A DNA stretch of 64,000 nucleotides from Clostridium kluyveri DSM 555 (GCF_000016505.1 NC_009706.1:248001-312000), one strand, 5' to 3'; shown: positions 7,996 through 15,646, numbered from the stretch's first letter. The notes: generated from the letters alone by a model not told the origin. A program made the numbers and translations.

Positions 7996-8862
7996 TCAGT
8001 GCGCTCCAAAGATGGATTTTGCAAGGCTTCCCGTCTTGAACATGGTGAAGCACAAGAGAACCGTATAGCCGATTACCGTCCATATGGCTCCAATGGGGTC
8101 GCCGCCTACAGCGATACTCTGCACCAGCTTTGCGTAAATCCCCACGCATACCAAAATCAACAAGCCTTGAAAACCCACAGCACACAAAGATTTTAAATAG
8201 TTCTGGCCCATGCCGCCGATTTCCCTGTTGACCAAGGTTGCCATTGGCACCGGGGCTAAACTGGTGAGTAGGTAAATTTCAATCATTCTGCCGTACACAA
8301 TGACAAACACAACAATATTGATTGCTACGACAATAATCTTTATCAGAAAGGATTGCATCCACAGGCCAAGCAGAGGGCCGATTTCCATTGTCATGAGCTG
8401 GGTTTCCAAGCTGTCCATCATATCGGGGCTTACCGCCGTGTTTCCTGCAATCACGCCCCCTGCACTGTTTATGACGCTTTGGGAAACATCAAATACCGCC
8501 ATCACGATATTGAATGTGTTGGAAAGAAGCAGTACTGCGATAAAGGTTTTGAATATCCACTTGAAAAAAATCCATGTGTCAATATCGTGCAGGTTATTCC
8601 GGTCAATGAGCATTTGAATCAGCTCATAGCACATGACAAAGGTAAGCACCAGTCCGGCAATCGGCAAGACAACCGTTTCGGAAAGCTGCCGTATGAGAGA
8701 GAACACACCGGGGTTCCAATTCCCCGGCGTGGTTCCCACCTGTGTTGCAATCTCTCCGATCTGGTCGTTCACGTTCTCGAAAAGGCCGCTTAAATTGCCC
8801 ATGATACCGTCCACCAGCAGGCCCTTTATCCATTCGTTAATCCAGTCGGTGAGAAAATCCAT
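7996..8862 (-). CDS. VirB6/TrbL-like channel protein (CD1112 type)
   Basis: 288 residues, a polytopic membrane protein with five or six hydrophobic segments (for example VVLPIAGLVLTFVMCYELI, IFKTFIAVLLLSNTFNIVM, IIVVAINIVVFVIVYG, LILVCVGIYAKLV). The motif YLLTSLAPVPMATLVNREIGGMGQNYLKSL is the conserved part of the CD1112/TrbL group. It would form the inner-membrane part of the DNA-transfer channel with VirB4, PrgI and VirD4. It starts 11 bases after the Maff2 gene. Confidence 0.88.
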   Translation of the reverse strand: MDFLTDWINEWIKGLLVDGIMGNLSGLFENVNDQIGEIATQVGTTPGNWNPGVFSLIRQLSETVVLPIAGLVLTFVMCYELIQMLIDRNNLHDIDTWIFFKWIFKTFIAVLLLSNTFNIVMAVFDVSQSVINSAGGVIAGNTAVSPDMMDSLETQLMTMEIGPLLGLWMQSFLIKIIVVAINIVVFVIVYGRMIEIYLLTSLAPVPMATLVNREIGGMGQNYLKSLCAVGFQGLLILVCVGIYAKLVQSIAVGGDPIGAIWTVIGYTVLLCFTMFKTGSLAKSIFGAH

Positions 8863-8873
8863 ACCGGCCTACC

Positions 8874-9086
8874 TTAAAACAGGCTGGAAAGCATAGGCAC
8901 AAGCGTTGTTCCCAGCAGGATAACGCCGCCCCCGGCCATGAGCTGTTTAATGCCTTGCGATTTCGCGCCCGGATTGTCCGACCCGTAACCTTCCAAAAGG
9001 TTGATAACGCCCCACACGGCAAGACCCGCGCCAAGAGCTACAACAAGGGTTTGCAAGGTACTAACTGCACTCGTAAAAAATCCCAT
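8874..9086 (-). CDS. Maff2-family pilin-like small membrane protein
   Basis: 70 residues with two hydrophobic helices: LQTLVVALGAGLAVWGVINLL and LMAGGGVILLGTTLVPMLSSL. Size, helix pair and place between virD4 and virB6 match the Maff2/VirB2-like proteins of this ICE group, which may build the transfer surface or pilus. The sequence between the helices (GYGSDNPGAKSQGIKQ) is the usual polar loop. AGGTAATC is a moderate ribosome site upstream. Confidence 0.85.
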   Translation of the reverse strand: MGFFTSAVSTLQTLVVALGAGLAVWGVINLLEGYGSDNPGAKSQGIKQLMAGGGVILLGTTLVPMLSSLF

Positions 9087-9125
9087 AATCTGATTACCTC
9101 CATATTTTCATATTGTTTTCGGGTA

Positions 9126-9151
9126 CAAAAAAACCGCCATTTTCGGCGGCT
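9126..9151 (-). terminator. Rho-independent terminator inside the conjugation operon
   Basis: Read on the minus strand: GCCGCCGAAAATGGCGG followed by seven T. It lies just after palindrome copy 8, between virD4 and the Maff2 gene. It would reduce read-through from the DNA-processing genes into the channel genes. Confidence 0.75.
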
Positions 9152-9154
9152 GTC

Positions 9155-9179
9155 ACTTCGGGACAAGTTGGCCCGAAGT
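9155..9179. repeat. 25-bp palindrome, copy 8 (one mismatch)
   Basis: ACTTCGGGACAA in the left arm (C to A), right arm canonical. It touches the stop codon of virD4 and is followed on the minus strand by the terminator at 9126-9151. Confidence 0.93.
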
Positions 9180-11011
9180 TATGCAAATGCTTCCGGGTCG
9201 TCCACATCATCATAGTTGAGAATGTCCTCGTTCTCGTCTATGGCGGCGGTTTCCTCGTCGGCATTTACTTCATAAACGGTATACTGCTCATTGGGATTGA
9301 GCTTTTTCATGCGGCGGTTTACCAGCTTTGAAGCGTCAAAAGCGTTGCGCTTATCAGCTTCGGCGGTATACCTGTAATTGGGGTGCTGTTTTAAATCGTA
9401 TTTGGGGGAAAGGAATGGATGCAGGCCGCGAAGCTGTAAAATACACTTGTTGCCCGGCATAGTGGTCAATTCGTCCATTGTCATAAGCTCCTTGCCGAGC
9501 CGTTGCAAGTTCTGTCCATAGCTTTCCGACTGGCCCCGCGTCCGGCTTTCCGTCTGCATGGAAATGGTTTCTTTCCCCAAAACCTCCGAAAGTTCCTTGA
9601 TGGTGGAATGTTCCCGGCCACCAAGAAAAATCACGCTGTCCATATTTCCCATAATGGTTTCAGCGTGGTCTTTATATAAGGCTTTGAGCTGGCTTTGCGC
9701 CTGTAAAAACAGGCATAAGGATATTTCGCGGGAGCGGATAACGGCAACCAATTTTTCCAATTGCGGAACCTGTCCCGTGTTGGCGGCTTCGTCCCATAAT
9801 ACCCTTACATGATGGGGGAGCCTGCCGCCGTATTTGCTGTCAGCCCGTTCACACAAAAGATTGAACATCTGCGAAAAAGCAAGGGCAACAATAAAGTTGT
9901 AGGTCGTATTGGTGTCGCTGATGATGAAGAAGGTGGCGGTTTTCTTATCGCCCATGCGGTCAAGTTCCATTTCATCATAGCTCATAATCTCCCGGAGCTG
10001 TCCAATATCAAATGGGGCAAGTCTGGCTCCGCAGGAAATCAGGATACTTTTCGAGGTTTTCCCGCTGGCGAGCTTGAATTTTTTATACTGGCGCACCGCA
10101 AAATGGTTGGGATTGCGCTTTTCCAAGCCAAGGAACATATAGTCCACGGCGTTCTTGAAATTTTCATCATCTTCCCTTGTTTCCATGCTGTTCAGCATAT
10201 CCACTAGGGTATTGATATGGCGTTCTTCCTCCGGCCCCTCAAGGACGATATAGCCGATTAAAGCACAATAAAGCAAGGTTTCTGCTTTCGTCCAGAATGG
10301 ATCACCCTCTTTACCGTCGCCCTTTGTGTTCTCAATCAGAGCGTTTACAAACTTCAAAATATCGCTTTCCGTCTTTAAGTAGGCCAGCGGGTTATAGTGC
10401 ATTGACCGGGCAAAATCAATGGAATTGAATACCTTGATTTTGTAGCCCTGCTTTTTCAGAAAAGAGCCGACCTGCTCTAAAATGCCGCCCTTTGGGTCAA
10501 CCACCACATAGGATGAATGAGCCTGTAAAAGCTGTGGGGTCAGCCAAAAGCGAGTTTTCCCGCTTCCGCTGGAGCCTATGATACAGCAGTTAAGGTTTCG
10601 GGCGTTGGCGGGATTGGCGGGTCGGGTATTCATGGTAAGAAGCTCTGTCCCGGTTAGTATCACGTTGTTGCTGAATTTTGGGTCGATAAAGGGCTTGATG
10701 TCCTTTGCCGTTCCCCACCGGGCCGAGCCATATTCCACATCCCTCCGAAACTTTTTTGCGTTTTTTACCTTATACCATACCACCAGCCGGAGTATGACCG
10801 CCCCGGCAAGGCCAATGAGCCAATCGGACAGCACAAAGCCCGGCGCAAATGAAGCAAACGCCGGGCTTATAGTCTTTATCATGCCAACCAGTTTATTTCC
10901 GAAGTCTGCACCTGCCGCAAGGCGGTAGGCTGTGCCGAGCTTCAGACAGAACCACAGCACCAACAGATAGGGAACATTGGGAATCACATATCTACGGATT
11001 TTATCGTTCAT
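9179..11011 (-). CDS. virD4: VirD4-like coupling protein (CD1115 type)
   Basis: 610 residues. This ATPase brings the relaxase-DNA complex to the secretion channel. Two N-terminal membrane segments (VPYLLVLWFCLKLG and WLIGLAGAVILRLVVWY) are followed by Walker A IIGSSGSGKT (about 144-153) and Walker B VLWDEAANTG (near 395), with the TraG/VirD4 core between. The start at 11011 (MNDKIRRY) is chosen because GGGAGG lies upstream; it overlaps the end of pcfB by 11 bases, which suggests coupled translation. The acidic C-terminus (AAIDENEDILNYDDVDDPEAFA) may bind partners. Confidence 0.94.
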   Translation of the reverse strand: MNDKIRRYVIPNVPYLLVLWFCLKLGTAYRLAAGADFGNKLVGMIKTISPAFASFAPGFVLSDWLIGLAGAVILRLVVWYKVKNAKKFRRDVEYGSARWGTAKDIKPFIDPKFSNNVILTGTELLTMNTRPANPANARNLNCCIIGSSGSGKTRFWLTPQLLQAHSSYVVVDPKGGILEQVGSFLKKQGYKIKVFNSIDFARSMHYNPLAYLKTESDILKFVNALIENTKGDGKEGDPFWTKAETLLYCALIGYIVLEGPEEERHINTLVDMLNSMETREDDENFKNAVDYMFLGLEKRNPNHFAVRQYKKFKLASGKTSKSILISCGARLAPFDIGQLREIMSYDEMELDRMGDKKTATFFIISDTNTTYNFIVALAFSQMFNLLCERADSKYGGRLPHHVRVLWDEAANTGQVPQLEKLVAVIRSREISLCLFLQAQSQLKALYKDHAETIMGNMDSVIFLGGREHSTIKELSEVLGKETISMQTESRTRGQSESYGQNLQRLGKELMTMDELTTMPGNKCILQLRGLHPFLSPKYDLKQHPNYRYTAEADKRNAFDASKLVNRRMKKLNPNEQYTVYEVNADEETAAIDENEDILNYDDVDDPEAFA

Positions 11012-11474
11012 TCCGCACCACCTCCCGTTTTCGTTCCTTTTGTCGCGGTTTGGTGCGCTCCCTGTCGGCAAAGGCTTTTAACTGTTTCAGAATAGAGGGG
11101 TGGCGGCTCTTGCCCCGGTTCAGCACCAGCTTTGTATATTCGCCAAAACAGGCGGTAATAGCGTCAGCCTGCCCGGCCTTGAAGAATAACAAATATTTAT
11201 CCGGCCCGGTTTTGTGAAAAGCATAATCTACATTGTACTTTCGGGCCACACGGTCAAAGAGCTTCGTATCCCCGGACAGGTCAAGACTGTTTGTAGAAAC
11301 GCCGTGGTTCATCAACTTTTTTACGCTCTGTCTGCCCTGCGGGGTCTGCCGCTTCTGATGGCCCTTTTGTATCTGCCGGAGTGCTGCCGCCAGCACCTTT
11401 GCCAGCGTCCGGCCCGTCAGTTTTGTAGCATTGACAGATAGGGCAACCGTCCGGCGTTCAATATCTTCCTGCAT
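11001..11474 (-). CDS. pcfB: PcfB-family (DUF3801) conjugation protein
   Basis: 157 residues, basic. It starts MQEDIERRTVALSVNATKLTGRTLAKVLAAALRQ, the typical PcfB beginning, and has GQADAITACFGEY in the middle. In the Enterococcus pCF10 system PcfB links the relaxosome to the coupling protein; here it lies directly before virD4 and overlaps it by 11 bases, which fits. The tail is very basic and ends KREVVRNER, a variant of the NAER tail. AAAGGAGG precedes the start. Confidence 0.88.
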   Translation of the reverse strand: MQEDIERRTVALSVNATKLTGRTLAKVLAAALRQIQKGHQKRQTPQGRQSVKKLMNHGVSTNSLDLSGDTKLFDRVARKYNVDYAFHKTGPDKYLLFFKAGQADAITACFGEYTKLVLNRGKSRHPSILKQLKAFADRERTKPRQKERKREVVRNER

Positions 11475-11521
11475 GAAATTCCTCCTTTCCTGCCAGATAT
11501 GGCAATCGTATAGGCGGGAGG

Positions 11522-11546
11522 ACTTCGGGCCAAGTTGGCCCGAAGT
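11522..11546. repeat. 25-bp palindrome, copy 9
   Basis: Perfect copy, three bases after the stop (NAER-stop) of the coiled-coil gene and about 40 bases before the AAAGGAGG of pcfB. Confidence 0.95.
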
Positions 11547-11549
11547 GTG

Positions 11550-12347
11550 TTACCTCTCTGCATTGACAGGGCGGGGGCGTTCTGTGGTGGGAGCGTCCTT
11601 TTGTGCCTGCGCGATTTTTTCATTGTGAGTAGCAAGAGCTTCCCGGATAGAGGGCTTTTTCTCTGCCGCCCGTTCTTCCAACCGTGCCAGCGTATTCAAA
11701 GATTTTTCTATATGGCTTTTTATACTGGAAAAATGGGAACGCTCCGCACGGAATGGAGCGGATATGACCGCCGCCAGCTTGCCGGGCTGTTTTACTTCCT
11801 GTGCCGCTTCTCTGCCAAGCATGACCCGACCCATGTTTTTCAAATGCCGCCCGGCTTGATGGTATTCGGTGCTGATGGCTTCGATTTTGGCAATAGCCTT
11901 ATCGTCGTACTGAATATCCTTTGTGAGCATATCCCGCATGGCTTCTAAAGTGGGGCGCACCTTGAAGAACCGGGCTACGTTATCCAGCGCGGAAATGCCG
12001 GTTTCCTTAAAAGCGGTAACGGCGTTCTTACAACCGTCTATGACGCTTTGCTTTAGCTCCGCCAATTTATCCCGCAAGTCCAATACCTGCCCCTGCATAA
12101 CAATGACCGCCTTTTGCAAAGCGGTCTTAACCGGGTGGTTCTGTTCCTGTGCTGTTCGGAGTTCCTGCCGCATGGCGGCAAGCTCCTTTACAGCGGCGTC
12201 AAGCTGTTTTTCCATTGCTCCGACATGATGCAGAACCGCAAGAAAATCCTTTGTGGACGGGGAATTGTTTTCCCGCAATATCGCCAAAAGCTCCTTAACG
12301 TGTTCATTTTCCAAAATCGGCTCGGCGGTAGTTTTCGTTTTTGCCAT
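11550..12347 (-). CDS. DUF6674-like coiled-coil ICE protein
   Basis: 265 residues, soluble and largely helical. Several heptad-rich stretches are visible (AMEKQLDAAVKELAAMRQELRTAQEQ; QVLDLRDKLAELKQSVIDGCKNAV; SHIEKSLNTLARLEERAAEKK). It resembles the DUF6674 proteins encoded beside pcfB in this element type; I give the family name with moderate confidence. It ends RPRPVNAER-stop directly before palindrome copy 9. AAAGGAGG lies upstream of ATG 12347. Confidence 0.68.
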   Translation of the reverse strand: MAKTKTTAEPILENEHVKELLAILRENNSPSTKDFLAVLHHVGAMEKQLDAAVKELAAMRQELRTAQEQNHPVKTALQKAVIVMQGQVLDLRDKLAELKQSVIDGCKNAVTAFKETGISALDNVARFFKVRPTLEAMRDMLTKDIQYDDKAIAKIEAISTEYHQAGRHLKNMGRVMLGREAAQEVKQPGKLAAVISAPFRAERSHFSSIKSHIEKSLNTLARLEERAAEKKPSIREALATHNEKIAQAQKDAPTTERPRPVNAER

Positions 12348-12367
12348 AGGCTTTAACCTCCTTTCAC

Positions 12368-12392
12368 ACTTCGGGCCAAGTTGGCCCGAAGT
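12368..12392. repeat. 25-bp palindrome, copy 10
   Basis: Perfect copy, three bases after the ardA stop and touching GTGAAAGGAGG, the ribosome site of the next gene. Confidence 0.95.
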
Positions 12393-12395
12393 TGG

Positions 12396-13100
12396 TTATC
12401 GTTCCGCATTGGCGGGGTGGGGGCGCTCACGGGCGGCGGTGACGGTTTCGTTTATCATCTTCCCGTAGCTTTCCAGCGTTTTCTTGATGGATTTTTCCGG
12501 TTCGGGATAAGCAAAAATTCGGTATTCCTCCGGTAAATCGTCCCTGCCGCTGTAATACTCAGTGAAGCTGTCGCCTGTCCGTACCACATAGCCGCCATCG
12601 GTAAAACGCCCGTCGTCGTCCAAGTTCATATCCCGCCCATAGGCTTCATAATCAATATTGTTTTCCAAATGCTCCGGGATTTCCAGCGTACACATTTCCT
12701 CAACATAGTAGCGGCCTAAATCTTCCTCATTCTCAACCCCGGCGTAAAACTCAAAACAATCCAGATTTTGCGTAAGGTTAATTAGGGCGGGTACACTGTT
12801 GTACTCCCCGAAGTCCACGGCGGCAGAAAACTTTTCTAACTCCCATTCCTCCATATCGTCCAGCAGGGAAGCCAAGAAGTTCAACTCATCAATGCTTTCA
12901 TATTCTCCTAAGCAGTCACGCAGACCGGGAATGTCGGTTTCATAATTAGTAATGAAAATTTCCTCATACCGCACACCGTCCACATGGATACGCTTCAAAA
13001 GAGCCTGCACTTCCTCGGTGGTGGCAGGGAGCTTTAAAGGCTCCCCGTCCAAATATCCCTCGTTATACCGTCCAAGATTGGTAACAAAGGCTTCAAGCAT
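12396..13100 (-). CDS. ardA: ArdA antirestriction protein
   Basis: 234 residues, strongly acidic. ArdA proteins mimic DNA and block type I restriction enzymes of the recipient just after transfer. The sequence shows the ArdA pattern: LGRYNEGYLDGEPLKLPATTEEVQ, YEEIFITNYETDIPGL, ESIDELNFLASLLDD, followed by long Asp/Glu-rich parts. The C-terminal 60 residues extend past the usual ArdA core and end ERPHPANAER, the shared tail. The start overlaps the preceding gene by 8 bases. Confidence 0.9.
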   Translation of the reverse strand: MLEAFVTNLGRYNEGYLDGEPLKLPATTEEVQALLKRIHVDGVRYEEIFITNYETDIPGLRDCLGEYESIDELNFLASLLDDMEEWELEKFSAAVDFGEYNSVPALINLTQNLDCFEFYAGVENEEDLGRYYVEEMCTLEIPEHLENNIDYEAYGRDMNLDDDGRFTDGGYVVRTGDSFTEYYSGRDDLPEEYRIFAYPEPEKSIKKTLESYGKMINETVTAARERPHPANAER

Positions 13101-13446
13101 GGTCTTTTTCCTGCCCCTGTGTTTTCACGGTCAGAATCCCGTCCAGCGTGGTTGCCGTGATGTTCAGCCGCCCGGCAACGGCAATGTCGTTTTTCACGTC
13201 CTCGTCAATATCGCTTCCGCATACGACAAGTACATGGGCGCGGCGCAGGAGATCCCGGCTCATATCAATGCCGCTTTTATGTTCCTCCGGGATTGCGTCA
13301 TTGAGAAAAAGCGGAAGATACAGGGTCGGGCAAACCGGGGAAAACCCGGCTTCATAGACTGCCCGGCAATACTGCGCCGCCTGTTTGGTATCCGTATCGT
13401 GATTGCCGCACCACGCGGCAGTAATGTATGCTAAAGGTCGTTTCAT
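13093..13446 (-). CDS. DUF4406/DUF7768-like nucleotide-sugar-hydrolase-fold protein
   Basis: 117 residues. The pattern PLAYITAAWCGN...AAQYCRAVYEAGFSPVCPTLYLPLFL...SRDLLRRAHVLVVCGSDIDEDVKNDIAVAGRLNI looks like a small Rossmann-like protein of the DUF4406/DUF7768 group, distantly related to nucleoside 2-deoxyribosyltransferases. No activity is known to me. It lies directly before ardA (8-base overlap). AGGTGC lies before the start. Upstream is the large inverted-repeat region. Confidence 0.7.
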   Translation of the reverse strand: MKRPLAYITAAWCGNHDTDTKQAAQYCRAVYEAGFSPVCPTLYLPLFLNDAIPEEHKSGIDMSRDLLRRAHVLVVCGSDIDEDVKNDIAVAGRLNITATTLDGILTVKTQGQEKDHA

Positions 13447-13498
13447 GATTTAAGCACCTCCGTTCTTGTTGCGCTGAATGTGTCAACCTATCCCCCCG

Positions 13499-13710
13499 CC
13501 CTTTCCACGCTTGGAAAGGGAGCAGCTCAAAGGAATATATATCCCCGTCGCTTGACTGCCTTAAAGCATAACCGGGAGAAATCCGTCAAGAGTGCGAAGC
13601 ACCGCCTACGGCGGCAAGCTCTTGACCGATTTTCCCGGCTATGCTACCCAATAAGCGGCGACGGGGAATATATTTATCCTTAGAGCTTTGGGGCACGGGG
13701 CAAAGCCCCG
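13499..13710. other. Nested inverted-repeat region (oriT, structured RNA or leader candidate)
   Basis: The 300-base gap between the parB-like stop and the next gene is almost wholly foldable. Hairpin 13499-13520 has 9-bp arms (CCCTTTCCA/TGGAAAGGG). A large stem pairs 13531-13552 (CCCCGTCGC) with 13654-13680 (GCGACGGGG). Inside it 13565-13592 pairs with 13619-13645 (AGCATA...CCGGGA...GTCAAGAG with CTCTTGAC...TCCCGG...TATGCT), topped by CCGCC TAC GGCGG at 13602-13614. A last hairpin lies at 13685-13706. No coding frame is convincing. Confidence 0.75.
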
Positions 13711-13719
13711 CATATACCG

Positions 13720-13744
13720 ACTTCGGGCCAACTTGACCCGAAGT
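13720..13744. repeat. 25-bp palindrome, copy 11 (variant)
   Basis: ACTTCGGGCCAA C TTGACCCGAAGT: the central base is C and one right-arm base has changed. It lies three bases after the stop of the parB-like gene. Confidence 0.93.
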
Positions 13745-13746
13745 GC

Positions 13747-15264
13747 TTATTTTTCCTGTTCGGCTTTCTTTTGAGGAGCCGAAACCTCTTTCAGCTTCGC
13801 CTTGTTTTCCTCCAGCAGTTTCATAATGGTATCCTTCATTTCGCGAGGTGTTTTCTCCTTGCCGAAATACTGGCTTAATTCCTGACTTGAAATAATCACT
13901 TTGTCTGCCTCCTTTTTTTCTTCTAACATGATTCCGTCAATCACATCGGGGTTTAACAACTTCTTTTGGTCAAGGTCACGCATACGCTGTGCCTGTGAGA
14001 GTGAGGGAGCCGACTGCTGGCCCTCAATGGCGATAGCGATATACCGCTGATTTTTGGGCTTGATGAACGCAAGCTCCACGGCGGGAGTGAACGCGATTTT
14101 CTTTTCGTCCACCATTTTTATAAGGTCGGGAACCAACTCATTGAGCTTAATATACCGCTGAACCTGCTTGACCGTCATTTTGTTGCGCTCTGCTACAACC
14201 TCATTGGAGCGTTGCCCGTTGCCGGTTCGCGCGCCCTGCCGCTTGATGGCTTCCAACTGCATTTGCAGGGCTTTGGCCCGTTCACTGGGCAGGATATTTT
14301 CACGCTGGTTGGTGTTGTCCTCTACCATCTGCGTGATGGCCTGTTCGTCCGTCATGTTGCGGATAATACAAGGCATATCCGCAAATCCGGCTAATTCGCT
14401 GGCCTTCTGGCGGCGGTGGCCTGATACGATTTCATAGCCGCCATCTTCACGGGGGCGCACAATGGCAGGCTGGGTAACGCCCTTGTCCTTAACGCTTTCC
14501 ACCATAGCCGCCATTTCTTCATCATTACGAACCTGAAACGGGTGATCTTTGAAAGCGAAAAGCTCGGAAAGATTGAGATAAACAATCTGTTCCTGTTCGC
14601 CGGGGCGGGGTGCTTCCCTCGGTTCGGACGGCAGTTCCGGGGCAGGGGACGGCGTTTCCTGCTGTGCCTGTTCCGTAGCTTGCGGGGAATCAGAAGCCCC
14701 GCCGCCAATTTCTGCGGCTTGTTTCGGTTTATCCGGCTTTTCCGGTTTTACAGCCTTTGGGGCTTTTTCCTGTTTGGCAGGGCGAGTAGGCTTTTTGTCC
14801 GCTTTTTCAGTGGTTTTTTGTGAGCGAGATTTGGGCTTGCTGTTAGCCGTTTTCGGCTCGTTTTCCTTTCCCTTATCCATACCGGGTTTCTCTGGCTCTG
14901 CCTTTTTTTCGGTGTGTGCTGATTTTTCCATGTCCTTTTTTTCGGGGGCGGTCTGCTCCGCTTCCTTTACCGCCGCCTGTTTCCCGGAAACAATCTCATT
15001 GATTTTGTCAAAGGAAACCACCACATCACCGGGGGCGGGAATGTCAATGGGGGTAGGTACTTTCGGCCTGTCCTTATCAGATTCATGCAGGGCGGCTCCG
15101 TCCTCATGGGGAAGTGCCGCTGTTTCTTCGGCAGTCTTTTCCGGGGCAGGAGCTTTGCCGCCAATCTCCGGCATGGGTTTGGGAGTGCTTTTTTCTTCTG
15201 CTGCGGCTTCCTGTGCCGGGGCGGTTTTTACTTCGTCCGGTTTGTTTGGCTCATTTTTTGCCAT
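13747..15264 (-). CDS. parB: ParB/Spo0J-family DNA-binding protein
   Basis: 505 residues. The first ~230 are disordered, rich in Pro, Lys, Glu and Ala. A ParB domain follows: VYLNLSELFAFKDHPFQVRNDEEMAAMVESVKDKGVTQPAIVRPREDGGYEIVSGHRR carries the nucleotide-binding GxHRR-type motif. A helix-turn-helix part comes next (RAKALQMQLEAIKRQG...EVVAERNKMTVKQVQRYIKLNELVPDLIKMVDEKKIAFTPAVELA). ParB proteins bind parS palindromes in partition. The start at 15264 has AAGGAGG upstream. No parA is visible. It is the most upstream gene of this part of the ICE, behind two terminator-like hairpins. Confidence 0.88.
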   Translation of the reverse strand: MAKNEPNKPDEVKTAPAQEAAAEEKSTPKPMPEIGGKAPAPEKTAEETAALPHEDGAALHESDKDRPKVPTPIDIPAPGDVVVSFDKINEIVSGKQAAVKEAEQTAPEKKDMEKSAHTEKKAEPEKPGMDKGKENEPKTANSKPKSRSQKTTEKADKKPTRPAKQEKAPKAVKPEKPDKPKQAAEIGGGASDSPQATEQAQQETPSPAPELPSEPREAPRPGEQEQIVYLNLSELFAFKDHPFQVRNDEEMAAMVESVKDKGVTQPAIVRPREDGGYEIVSGHRRQKASELAGFADMPCIIRNMTDEQAITQMVEDNTNQRENILPSERAKALQMQLEAIKRQGARTGNGQRSNEVVAERNKMTVKQVQRYIKLNELVPDLIKMVDEKKIAFTPAVELAFIKPKNQRYIAIAIEGQQSAPSLSQAQRMRDLDQKKLLNPDVIDGIMLEEKKEADKVIISSQELSQYFGKEKTPREMKDTIMKLLEENKAKLKEVSAPQKKAEQEK

Positions 15265-15296
15265 GCGTTTTTCCTCCTTGTCTGTTTTATGGCATG

Positions 15297-15329
15297 AAAA
15301 AGGGGCTTGATTTTTTAGGTCAAGCCCCA
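15297..15329 (-). terminator. Terminator/attenuator in the parB leader
   Basis: Minus strand: GGGGCTTGA...TCAAGCCCC (9-bp arms) followed by TTTTT. It lies about 35 bases before the parB start, so it may attenuate parB or end a transcript coming from the right. Confidence 0.7.
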
Positions 15330-15354
15330 CAGGGATTTGTAATCCCCCCTTTCC

Positions 15355-15379
15355 ACTTCGGGCCAAGTTGACCCGAAGT
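15355..15379. repeat. 25-bp palindrome, copy 12 (one mismatch)
   Basis: ACTTCGGGCCAA G TTGACCCGAAGT, in the parB leader between the two hairpins. This is the rightmost copy; I found none in the AT-rich chromosome beyond. Confidence 0.93.
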
Positions 15380-15395
15380 TCCGCTATCCAGATAC

Positions 15396-15430
15396 AAAAA
15401 TACCGCCTATCTTGTCCAATTAGGCGGTAT
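15396..15430 (-). terminator. Terminator at the right border of the ICE
   Basis: Minus strand: ATACCGCCTA...TAGGCGGTAT (10-bp perfect arms, 11-base loop) followed by TTTT. It would isolate the ICE operon from host transcription entering from the right. Confidence 0.72.
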
Positions 15431-15467
15431 CCTGTGTAATGTGATAGCTCATATTTTATTTTGGTAT

Positions 15468-15496
15468 TCCCTTATCCCGCATAGAATAAGGGTTTT
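15468..15496 (+). terminator. Plus-strand terminator-like hairpin at the ICE/host border
   Basis: CCCTTA...TAAGGG followed by TTTTT. Base composition changes from GC-rich to AT-rich close by, so the right end of the element is probably within about 15440-15510. I could not identify the attachment repeat because the other end is outside the window. Confidence 0.5.
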
Positions 15497-15508
15497 TGCA
15501 GTTTTCCT

Positions 15509-15646
15509 AATACGTTTGGCTCATATGTAGACACTGTAGGAAAAAATACAAAAAAGATAAAAGAATATATAGCAAATCAATTAAAAGAAGATCAAGCCAG
15601 CGAACAATTAGCATTTGATATGGACGACCCTTTTAAGGGTAACTAA
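15509..15646 (+). pseudogene. 3' remnant of an IS200/IS605-type TnpA transposase
   Basis: The frame ending at TAA 15644-15646 reads NTFGSYVDTVGKNTKKIKE followed by YIANQLKEDQASEQLAF and DMDDPFKGN. This resembles the C-terminal end of clostridial IS200/IS605 TnpA (YVDTVG...YI..Q..ED.....DPFKG), a single-strand Tyr transposase. The upstream three quarters, with the HUH motif and catalytic Tyr, are missing, so it is dead. Truncation coincides with the ICE border. The following ~70 bases (to 15720), with AGCAGGGCTATGCCC, may be the old right end of the IS. Confidence 0.6.

Noticed and set aside
6984-12392. The 25-bp palindromes as rho-independent terminators
   Set aside because: No T-run follows on the minus strand; instead a ribosome site comes next, within one operon.
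1120-15379. The 25-bp repeats as a CRISPR array
   Set aside because: Spacing ranges from about 0.2 to 2.8 kb, whole genes lie between the copies, and no cas genes are present.
15380-15520. Attachment site of the ICE
   Set aside because: A border is likely here, but without the left end no direct repeat can be shown.
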